DNA of 36,530 bases from assembly GCA_027482195.1 (NCBI GenBank), contig JAIXWE010000043.1, positions 1-36,530 on the forward strand, written 5' to 3'. How positions within the stretch are numbered: the first letter of the stretch is position 1; each line of letters begins with the position of its first letter. This DNA is from Alphaproteobacteria bacterium. GTDB taxonomy: Bacteria; Pseudomonadota; Alphaproteobacteria; Micavibrionales; Micavibrionaceae. The notes under the pieces were generated by a model. The model was not told where the DNA came from. It did no database searches and worked only from the letters and a program-made list of their open reading frames with translations. Shown piece after piece: positions 26,589 to 36,530 of this stretch. The position numbers were made by a program, and so were the translations under genes.

Positions 26589-28778
26589 ATGGGGCTTCAA
26601 AAAATCGCACAAAAATGTGAGGAGATTGTCGCGGCACAGCAAGCACATTTGCTTTTGTGGGCGACTGTCGCCTTTGCCTGTGGGTGCGGTTTATATTTTT
26701 CATTAAATTTTGAACCACGCCCTCTCGCACTTTATGCCGTAACAGGCGCACTTATTTCTTTGACCTCTTTTGTGGGGTATAAGGTTTATCGTTCACACGA
26801 CGCTGGGCAATATCTTCTTTTTATTTTTCTTGTTGCGATCTGTTTTTTGATGGCGGGTGGTGCGGCTTCGTCATTGCGAACCCATTTTCTCAACACGCCC
26901 CTTCTTGTTAACACCCCCCAAGCCTTAATGGTTGAGGGAAGTATCCGTGAAATAGAGCGCGATCCATTCACTGGGCACGCCACGCTTATTCTTGAAAAAA
27001 TAAAACCCTATAATCTTAAAAAAATTCGTTTAACGTCACGGTTAAAGGGAAATCCATTTGGTGATGTTGATCTGAATGATCGCGTGCAAATATTGGTAAA
27101 ATTATCGCCACCATCACGCCCCGTGATTGTTGGCGGTTTTGACTTTCAACGCTATAGTTTTTTTCAAGGTTTATCTGCGCAAGGTTTTGTTCTTCAAAAA
27201 CCACAAATAATCTCAAAAGCCCCTAAAAATATTTTTTCATTAGAGAAAAAGCGTGCAGAGATTCACCAAAGGCTGCGCGATCAATTGCCGCCACACATCG
27301 CCGGAATTGCCAATGCCTTGATGACGGGTGAGCGTGCCGACATTGCCGAAGATGATTGGGAATCTTTGCGGGCTTCCGGCCTTGCGCACATCATCTCAAT
27401 TTCTGGGCTTCATGTGGTGATGGTGGCCGCACCCGTCTTTTTTATCGTACGGTTATTTTTGGTGATGATCCCTTATTGCGCTTTATACTGGCCGGTGAAG
27501 AAAATTGCGGCCTTGATTGCCCTTCTTGTGTGTTGTGCTTATGTCGGGTTTGTTGTGCCTTCGGTTCCTTCCACGCGTGCTTTGCTCATGACGGGCCTTG
27601 GCTTGATTGCGATCATGTTGGATCGTTCACCTTTTTCATTGCGCCTTATTGCCTTTGCGGCTTTTGTTGTTCTTCTTTTTTATCCTGAAAGTATTTGGAG
27701 CGCGTCTTTCCAACTCTCATTTGCCGCCGTGATTTCACTTGTGTGGATTGCGGAAGTAACACGCAATTTTTGGATGCGTCAAAAAGAAAATGCAAGTTTT
27801 GTCACTGCTACCTTGCTGTGGTTTTCGGCTTCAATCGTCACCTCTTTTGTTGTGGCTCTTGCAACGTCACCGCTGACCAGCTTTCATTTCCAACAAATCG
27901 CGGTTTACAGTGTGGTGGCAAACGCGTTGGCTATTCCGATTACGGGCCTTCTCATTATGCCGATGATTATTTTGTCCTTTGCGCTTTTGCCTTTTGAATT
28001 CGGGAATATTCCAATTGAAATTTTGGGGTTTGGAATTGAATCGCTGCTGGCGATTGCAAATATGGTGGCATCATGGCCTTTTGCAATCTGGAACACGCCG
28101 TCTTGGAGCCCGGTGGCTTTATTGTTTCTTACATTTGCCGGGCTTTTTTTATTTTTGGGCATTGGCCGCGCGTGGATTTTAAGTGTGCCGTGCCTTGTGA
28201 TGGCCATTATTTTTATTCTTATCACGCCGCAACCCATGATGCATATCAGTGGCAACGGCAAGCAAGTGATTGTCAAAAATGAAAGCCAAGCGGTGTTATC
28301 CGCAAGGCGCAGCGAAGGGTTTATGACGCAAACCGCGCTTCAACATATGGATGTAACAAAATTTGATTTTTTACCCAAAGAAGGGCGCGTTGAGTTTAAA
28401 AACAAAGCCTCCATCACATGCGGTGTGAACGCATGCCGTTACGAATTGCCTTTTGTAAAAATAACTGCGGGCAAAAATATGCAAGCGTTATTGGAAGATT
28501 GTGCATGGGCGGATGTGATTATCACTACCGAAAAATTTAATCCTAAAACCTGTGAAGCTGAAATCTTTGATCGAAAAAGATTTTATCAAACAGGAGCCAT
28601 CGCTATTTATAAAGATGGTGACAGCATTACCGTGCGTGACACGCAAGGGGTGCGCCCATGGACGACATGGCGTGGGCAGGGTGTGTGGTTGGAAACACCC
28701 CGCCGCCCAAAAGAAATTAATGATATGTCCGCAAAAGAGACACCAATTCCCCCTGAATTTGCACGCGATCGGGATTAA
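26589..28778 (+). CDS. comEC: ComEC/Rec2 family membrane protein, DNA uptake channel homologue
   Basis: A 729-residue polytopic inner-membrane protein of the ComEC/Rec2 family, the channel for single-stranded DNA in natural transformation. It has an N-terminal DUF4131-type domain with three membrane segments, a soluble OB-like part, then the competence domain starting IANALMTGERADI and GLAHIISISGLHVVMVAAPV, with about eight further helices. The C-terminal part (from about residue 555) keeps a CGVNAC and CAWADV pattern but has no HxHxDH metal motif, so the metallo-beta-lactamase-like nuclease domain looks reduced. ATG 26589 has AAGGGGAAAGG upstream; the ATG at 26493 would run antisense through the gltX start. 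Its last 62 bases overlap lexA. Confidence 0.88.
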   Translation: MGLQKIAQKCEEIVAAQQAHLLLWATVAFACGCGLYFSLNFEPRPLALYAVTGALISLTSFVGYKVYRSHDAGQYLLFIFLVAICFLMAGGAASSLRTHFLNTPLLVNTPQALMVEGSIREIERDPFTGHATLILEKIKPYNLKKIRLTSRLKGNPFGDVDLNDRVQILVKLSPPSRPVIVGGFDFQRYSFFQGLSAQGFVLQKPQIISKAPKNIFSLEKKRAEIHQRLRDQLPPHIAGIANALMTGERADIAEDDWESLRASGLAHIISISGLHVVMVAAPVFFIVRLFLVMIPYCALYWPVKKIAALIALLVCCAYVGFVVPSVPSTRALLMTGLGLIAIMLDRSPFSLRLIAFAAFVVLLFYPESIWSASFQLSFAAVISLVWIAEVTRNFWMRQKENASFVTATLLWFSASIVTSFVVALATSPLTSFHFQQIAVYSVVANALAIPITGLLIMPMIILSFALLPFEFGNIPIEILGFGIESLLAIANMVASWPFAIWNTPSWSPVALLFLTFAGLFLFLGIGRAWILSVPCLVMAIIFILITPQPMMHISGNGKQVIVKNESQAVLSARRSEGFMTQTALQHMDVTKFDFLPKEGRVEFKNKASITCGVNACRYELPFVKITAGKNMQALLEDCAWADVIITTEKFNPKTCEAEIFDRKRFYQTGAIAIYKDGDSITVRDTQGVRPWTTWRGQGVWLETPRRPKEINDMSAKETPIPPEFARDRD

Positions 28779-29403
28779 GAATGCGCGGTTTGTACGCATC
28801 ATTCTCCGGCTCCAAAATGACTTTGCCCCCCTCGCGGCGCAAGCGTTTCAATGTCACTTCCATCCCGTCAACAAGGGCGACAATAATTTTTCCATCGCGT
28901 GCTTGATCAGCTTTACGAATAATGACGGTGTCACCGTCTTGAATGCCGGCTTTGATCATGGAATCGCCATCCACGCGCAACGCGTAATGCTCCCCAGACC
29001 CAACCAAGTTTTGCGGAATATCCACGTGTTCGCCTTCATGACGAATGGCCTCAATCGGCGTGCCGGCGGCAATTTTCCCCAAAAAGGGCAGGGTTAAAAG
29101 CTCCGAAACAGCTTGATGCACCTGTTTCATAATCCCCAGATCATTATGAGGGGGGCTTTTTGATAAGGTTGGCGTGGAATTTGTTGACCCTTCGGGCAAG
29201 CGTTTGACCTCTAATGCCCGCGCACGGTTTGGCAAGCGTTCCAGATACCCACGCTCAACAAGCCCGGTGATAAGGCGGTGGATGCCCGATTTTGATTTGA
29301 GATCAAGCGCATCTTTCATCTCATCGAACGAGGGGGCGATGTCGCCATGGCTCATGCGGTCATGAATGAAAAGGAGCAAATCCTTTTGTTTTTTCGTTAA
29401 CAT
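28717..29403 (-). CDS. lexA: SOS repressor LexA
   Basis: Transcriptional repressor and self-cleaving protease of the DNA damage response. The 228-residue protein has an N-terminal winged helix (residues 1-65, LTKKQKDLLLFIHDRM, with KSKSGIHRLITGLVERGYL), a linker, and an S24 peptidase domain. The cleavage site is Ala113-Gly114 in GKIAAGTP, the nucleophile Ser148 in GDSMIKAGI and the general base Lys186 in MEVTLKRL. The linker is longer than in E. coli LexA, as is usual in alphaproteobacteria. A GTTC-N7-GTTC operator lies 38 bases upstream, so the gene should repress itself. Its C-terminal codons overlap the comEC 3' end by 62 bases on the other strand. Confidence 0.97.
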   Translation of the reverse strand: MLTKKQKDLLLFIHDRMSHGDIAPSFDEMKDALDLKSKSGIHRLITGLVERGYLERLPNRARALEVKRLPEGSTNSTPTLSKSPPHNDLGIMKQVHQAVSELLTLPFLGKIAAGTPIEAIRHEGEHVDIPQNLVGSGEHYALRVDGDSMIKAGIQDGDTVIIRKADQARDGKIIVALVDGMEVTLKRLRREGGKVILEPENDAYKPRILNPDRVQIQGELVSLLRTYH

Positions 29404-29440
29404 AATTAAATCCTGTTGTCTGAATGAGACTTGTTTATCT

Positions 29441-29455
29441 GTTCATCTTTTGTTC
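29441..29455 (-). promoter_or_regulatory. LexA operator (SOS box)
   Basis: GTTC, seven bases (ATCTTTT), GTTC on the + strand. This is the direct-repeat LexA box known from alphaproteobacteria, unlike the CTG-N10-CAG box of E. coli. It sits 38 bases before the lexA start codon, as expected for autoregulation. Confidence 0.85.
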
Positions 29456-29518
29456 TACAGGATTCGAGGAAAAAAGGAAAGAGATAAAAAATTATTCATA
29501 AACATGCCACAAACACTG

Positions 29519-29546
29519 ATTTATAGTACAGTCGAGTACTATAAAT
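29519..29546. repeat. 28-bp inverted repeat between ppiD and lexA
   Basis: Two perfect 11-base arms (ATTTATAGTAC and GTACTATAAAT) around the six bases AGTCGA. It lies 64 bases upstream of the LexA box and 43 bases past the ppiD stop. There is no T-run on either strand, so a standard terminator is unlikely; a dimeric regulator site or a recombination scar are alternatives. No known regulator is recognised. Confidence 0.7.
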
Positions 29547-29588
29547 AGCCCAGCTTTTTATTAACATATTCGAAAATGTGCGGTTGAA

Positions 29589-31457
29589 TTATTGCCCGTC
29601 TGGCTTGGTGCCGTACATGCGTTCAAGCTGTGCTTGGTTGACGCGGACATTGCCGGTTTTTTCCATGTGCGCGAGGAGAAGCTCCAATGTCTCGCGGGGC
29701 AAAGTTTCTTCAAGATTTTTTTTCTGCTGATCGGCCTTGGCGTTATCCAAAGACGGCAAAGTAATCTCTTTCACACGACCGATGAAAACAGCGTCAGGTG
29801 TGGAAATTGAAACAACGTCACCTTTCTTCGCCATCATGAAAGAACCAACAAGAGGCGCGGGCAAATTTTGTGCTGCTTTGTCACTGCGCGCAATGACTGC
29901 ACTTTGCGCCGCACGACCAAGTTTTGAAAATTCTTTTTTACCCGCTTTAACCTCGTTGAAAAGAGATTCTGTTGCAGCAATATTTTTTTGCGCTTTTTGG
30001 GTATCTTCCCAAAGAGCAATCACATCTTTTTTGACGTCGTCCAACGCTTTTTGATGCAAGGGCGTGGATTGATCCACCTTGACCACATACATACGCCCGT
30101 CGGAGAGATCGCTCATGCTCGATGTTTCACCAACTTGCAAGGCCCAGATTGATTGAATAATTTTTTCTTCGTCTTTGGAGAATTTTTGTGAAAGTTGATC
30201 AACCTTGACCGCGCCTTTCTCAAGAGAGGACAGCGCGAGAAGATCAAGTTTATACTCCGCCTTTAATTTCTCAAACGACTCCCCGCCCGCAAGACGATCT
30301 TCGATCAGGCTGATGGTTTCAAACATGGTGTCCGATGTTTTGGTCGCAAGAATTTCTTTGCGAATAGATTCTTTTACCTCATCCAAGGGTTTTGTTTTCG
30401 CATCAACCTCACCAACAATTTTCACCACGTGAAAACCAAGCGGGCTTTGCACGGGGCCAACAACATCATTTATTTTTGCGGCAAAAACTGGTGTTGCCAA
30501 CATATCGGGCAAGGATTTTTCATCAAAATCATTGCGGCCATTAAAGGCTTTGGCGTTGCCCGTCACTTGTTCCACGGCTGATTTCACATCCTTGCCGCCT
30601 TTGACCGCATCGATAATTTTTTGCGCCTGTGCGGCGTCGCTTACCAAAGCTTGCTCCAAAGTACGTTTGGCGGGTTGGGCGAAGGAATCCGTGTTCTCAT
30701 TATAAAATTGTTCAATTTCTTCGTCAGAAACAGTCACGGATGTGTTGAATTTATTCGGATCAAAAACAGCCAACGTCACATTGCGTTTTTCGGGCACTGT
30801 AAAATCGAGTTTTACCGTTTCATAGAATTCTTTAAGTTCTTTATCACTTGGGGAGTTTTCAAGTTTTACATCCACATGAGGGAAACGCACATATTCCACG
30901 CTACGCTTTTCGCCTTGATAGCGGGCGAGGGCGTTTGCAACCATGTTCGGAACGTAAACACCCGCCGTCAAAGATTGACGCAGCATTGTGTTTGCAAGTT
31001 CATTGCGTAAGGTTTCAACCAATTCCGCTTCGGACATGTTTTGCGCTTGAAGAAGACGTTGCAGTGTTTCTTTTTTATCGCCATTAGGCCCGGCGAGAGG
31101 AGCAACAAGTGCGGCCACGCGCTTGGCCACTTCTTCATCGGATACGGCAATGCCGAGATCATGTGACGTTTTGTTCATCAAGATATTCATGATTTTGCTG
31201 GCAAGCACTTGGTTGATCAAACCCATCTCATAAGCGGTTTGTGGTTCCATTTGCTGGGTGCGTAAAATGCGTTGCACGTCCATATCAAACTCACGTGGTT
31301 GAATATGCACACCTTCAACCTTGGCCACTTCTCCGCTTCCCGTTCCGTGGCTGTAAGATCCTGTCCAATCCATCACCACCAACCCGGCCGCACCCATCAC
31401 AAGAAGGCCTAAAAAGATTGCCGAGAAAATACCTTTGCGCATGGAAGAGAGAGCCAT
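29589..31457 (-). CDS. ppiD: PpiD/SurA-like peptidylprolyl isomerase, membrane anchored
   Basis: A periplasmic folding factor held by one N-terminal membrane helix (about residues 8-28), 622 residues, close to PpiD of other Proteobacteria. The SurA-type N-terminal chaperone region (about residues 38-180) begins EVAKVEGVHIQPREFD. A parvulin (PPIC) domain follows at about residues 260-355, with SPLGFHVVKIVGEV at its end, then a long helical C-terminal part. It probably aids folding of secreted and outer-membrane proteins, in line with bamA, skp and rseP elsewhere in the window. It is divergent from tpiA across 86 bases holding a strong promoter. The symbol is given by layout; the alphaproteobacterial branch is usually annotated SurA_N domain protein. 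Confidence 0.85.
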   Translation of the reverse strand: MALSSMRKGIFSAIFLGLLVMGAAGLVVMDWTGSYSHGTGSGEVAKVEGVHIQPREFDMDVQRILRTQQMEPQTAYEMGLINQVLASKIMNILMNKTSHDLGIAVSDEEVAKRVAALVAPLAGPNGDKKETLQRLLQAQNMSEAELVETLRNELANTMLRQSLTAGVYVPNMVANALARYQGEKRSVEYVRFPHVDVKLENSPSDKELKEFYETVKLDFTVPEKRNVTLAVFDPNKFNTSVTVSDEEIEQFYNENTDSFAQPAKRTLEQALVSDAAQAQKIIDAVKGGKDVKSAVEQVTGNAKAFNGRNDFDEKSLPDMLATPVFAAKINDVVGPVQSPLGFHVVKIVGEVDAKTKPLDEVKESIRKEILATKTSDTMFETISLIEDRLAGGESFEKLKAEYKLDLLALSSLEKGAVKVDQLSQKFSKDEEKIIQSIWALQVGETSSMSDLSDGRMYVVKVDQSTPLHQKALDDVKKDVIALWEDTQKAQKNIAATESLFNEVKAGKKEFSKLGRAAQSAVIARSDKAAQNLPAPLVGSFMMAKKGDVVSISTPDAVFIGRVKEITLPSLDNAKADQQKKNLEETLPRETLELLLAHMEKTGNVRVNQAQLERMYGTKPDGQ

Positions 31458-31504
31458 TGTAAAACCTTTACCTAAAGTGGGGCTTGTTATTTTTTTGTCT
31501 GGCG

Positions 31505-31532
31505 ATTATACGCAAGGAAACCCCGATGTGAA
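31505..31532 (-). promoter_or_regulatory. Sigma-70-type promoter of ppiD
   Basis: Read on the minus strand: TTCACA (31532-31527), a 16-base spacer and a perfect TATAAT (31510-31505). Transcription would start near 31498, about 40 bases before the ppiD ATG. It lies between the divergent ppiD and tpiA genes. Confidence 0.65.
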
Positions 31533-31543
31533 GGACAAAACCA

Positions 31544-32275
31544 ATGGAATCCCCGCGTAAATTCATTTGTGGCAACTGGAAAATGAACGGCGATATCACA
31601 AGCGTGCAAACATTATTGTCGGATTTGCGCGCGGCTCCCCAAAAGGGCGTGGATATGTGCATTTGCCCAGCTTTCGTGCATCTTTCTTTGACCCAATCGG
31701 TCTTGCCAGAAGGGTTTTTCTTAGGTGCACAAGATTGTTCAGCCCAGCAAAATGGAGCTTTTACAGGCGATATTTCCGCCAGCATGTTAAAAGATATGGG
31801 CTGTTCCCACGTCATTTTGGGTCATTCGGAGCGGCGGCACTATCATGCCGAGACCGATGAACTGATTGCCTCCAAGATGGCGGCGGCCCATGATTCGGGT
31901 TTGGTGGTCATTCTTTGCGTCGGCGAAACCCTCACTGAGCGTGAAACAGGCCAGGCCGAAGCGATTGTTTCACGCCAGCTCAAAGCCGCCTTAATCCCTT
32001 CTGTTACCGCAACAAATACGATTATTGCCTATGAACCTGTCTGGGCGATTGGAACGGGAAAAGTGGCATCACGCCAAGATGTGGAAACAATGCACGCCAC
32101 CATCCGTAAAACTCTGGACAAATATGCTGGGATGCGTATTTTGTACGGCGGATCCGTCAAGCCGGACAACGCCGCAGAATTAATGCATGCCCCGAATGTC
32201 GATGGGGCTTTGGTGGGCGGTGCCAGCTTAAAAGCTGATCAGTTTTTGGCGATTATCGAAGCCGCCGCCGTGTAA
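31544..32275 (+). CDS. tpiA: Triosephosphate isomerase
   Basis: Interconverts dihydroxyacetone phosphate and glyceraldehyde 3-phosphate in glycolysis and gluconeogenesis. The 243-residue TIM barrel has the catalytic lysine in FICGNWKMNG, the catalytic histidine in ILGHSERR, the catalytic glutamate and flexible loop in AYEPVWAIGTGKVA, and the phosphate-binding YGGSVKPDNA and GALVGGASL. Length and motifs are ordinary. ATG 31544 is preceded by AAGGAC. It leads the + strand run tpiA-secG-pyrG, with 17 bases before secG; the other sugar-path gene, eno, lies 3.3 kb downstream. Confidence 0.98.
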   Translation: MESPRKFICGNWKMNGDITSVQTLLSDLRAAPQKGVDMCICPAFVHLSLTQSVLPEGFFLGAQDCSAQQNGAFTGDISASMLKDMGCSHVILGHSERRHYHAETDELIASKMAAAHDSGLVVILCVGETLTERETGQAEAIVSRQLKAALIPSVTATNTIIAYEPVWAIGTGKVASRQDVETMHATIRKTLDKYAGMRILYGGSVKPDNAAELMHAPNVDGALVGGASLKADQFLAIIEAAAV

Positions 32276-32292
32276 TGTAAAGGATTAAGAAA

Positions 32293-34265
<1,973 letters not shown>

Positions 34266-34343
34266 TATTTTCCTTGATGTTTCCAGAATGCGGGATTAAC
34301 GTCTCTCTCATTTCAAACTTTCTTTTCCTGCGTGAGGTGTAAC

Positions 34344-34679
34344 ATGGATTTACGACGTTTCTTTCGAAGGGATGCGCAAAACCCTCACGTGATTGATATT
34401 CCGCAAAGCACGGTTCAACCAATTCTTGATTTAATTGACCATATTCAAGAAGCTGATATTCGCGCCAAAATAAAAGAATTAAGTGAAATTATCGTCAGAG
34501 ATTATATTCTTAACCAAGAACGCAATCTTGATGAGCTTGCTTTATGCAGGCGGTTAGATGCGGTGGCAAAATTAATCCGCGATCTGGATACGGGAAGAGA
34601 TCCATGTGACACCGCCCATGATTTTAAAATGAGGGTGGTTGATACGCGCTTTCTTTTATTAAAATTGCGTATGCAATAG
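34344..34679 (+). CDS. Hypothetical protein, small helical
   Basis: I do not recognise this 111-residue protein. It has no signal peptide or membrane helix, looks mostly alpha-helical, and is rich in charged residues: a basic N-terminus ([10 protein letters not shown]), then [22 protein letters not shown] and a C-terminal helix ending [11 protein letters not shown] 34344 has GAGGTG 5-10 bases upstream, a good ribosome site; a GTG at 34332 adds four residues. It lies between pyrG and kdsA, an insertion into a gene pair that is close in many relatives. The ribosome site, codon pattern and lack of a rival frame make it a likely real gene. Confidence 0.65.
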   Translation: MDLRRFFRRDAQNPHVIDIPQSTVQPILDLIDHIQEADIRAKIKELSEIIVRDYILNQERNLDELALCRRLDAVAKLIRDLDTGRDPCDTAHDFKMRVVDTRFLLLKLRMQ

Positions 34680-34737
34680 TTTCTTCTATCATATTTGTGA
34701 TTTGCAAGTTGCACGCGCTTGCGCTAATTTGACGACC

Positions 34738-36530
<1,793 letters not shown>

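Noticed and set aside
34704-34724. GCAAG/CTTGC hairpin before kdsA as a terminator
   Set aside because: The stem is only five pairs and no T-run follows directly; it is too weak to call.

Overview
The window is a dense, almost wholly coding stretch of housekeeping chromosome from a Gram-negative bacterium, most likely an alphaproteobacterium. The support is: gene order (rnj, DUF1467, proS, lolC, lolD, dnaE; rpsB to lpxB; gltA, gltX, comEC, lexA; tpiA, secG, pyrG, kdsA, eno), an RNase J tail, the LpxI form of UDP-diacylglucosamine hydrolysis, and a direct-repeat LexA operator GTTC-N7-GTTC in front of lexA. Base composition looks AT-leaning by eye. I cannot fix the order from sequence alone; an AT-leaning relative of Rhodospirillales or Micavibrionales is a guess. 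No IS, prophage, CRISPR, tRNA or rRNA gene was seen, and no gene-free gap exceeds about 230 bases.

Layout. (1) 1-8516, + strand: RNase J tail, DUF1467 membrane protein, a secreted hypothetical, prolyl-tRNA synthetase of the archaeal/eukaryote-like type, the LolC/LolD lipoprotein-release transporter, replicative DNA polymerase DnaE, and a membrane-anchored methyltransferase. (2) 8517-22032, + strand: a promoter and a structured leader before rpsB-tsf, a clear terminator, then pyrH-frr-uppS-cdsA-dxr-rseP-bamA-skp-lpxD-fabZ-lpxA-lpxI. This run joins translation factors to isoprenoid and phospholipid precursors, outer-membrane protein assembly and lipid A synthesis. (3) 22025-31457, mixed strands: creA (-), lpxB (+), gltA and gltX (-), comEC (+), lexA and a PpiD-like chaperone (-). 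Three tail-to-tail gene pairs here overlap or nearly touch. (4) 31544-36530, + strand: tpiA, secG, pyrG, a small unknown gene, kdsA and the first 316 codons of eno.

Together the genes cover envelope building (undecaprenyl phosphate, CDP-diacylglycerol, lipid A, Kdo, Bam and Lol machinery, RseP, Skp, PpiD), translation and central carbon metabolism. The most interesting non-coding signal is the rpsB leader: it folds on paper into a three-way junction whose P2 loop can pair with bases just upstream of the Shine-Dalgarno, a layout expected of an autoregulatory ribosomal-protein leader. Other points of note are the unusual ProRS type in the canonical proS locus, a 28-bp inverted repeat between ppiD and lexA at a point where trp/moa genes sit in many relatives, and the bacterial counterpart of the mitochondrial FAM173 lysine methyltransferases.
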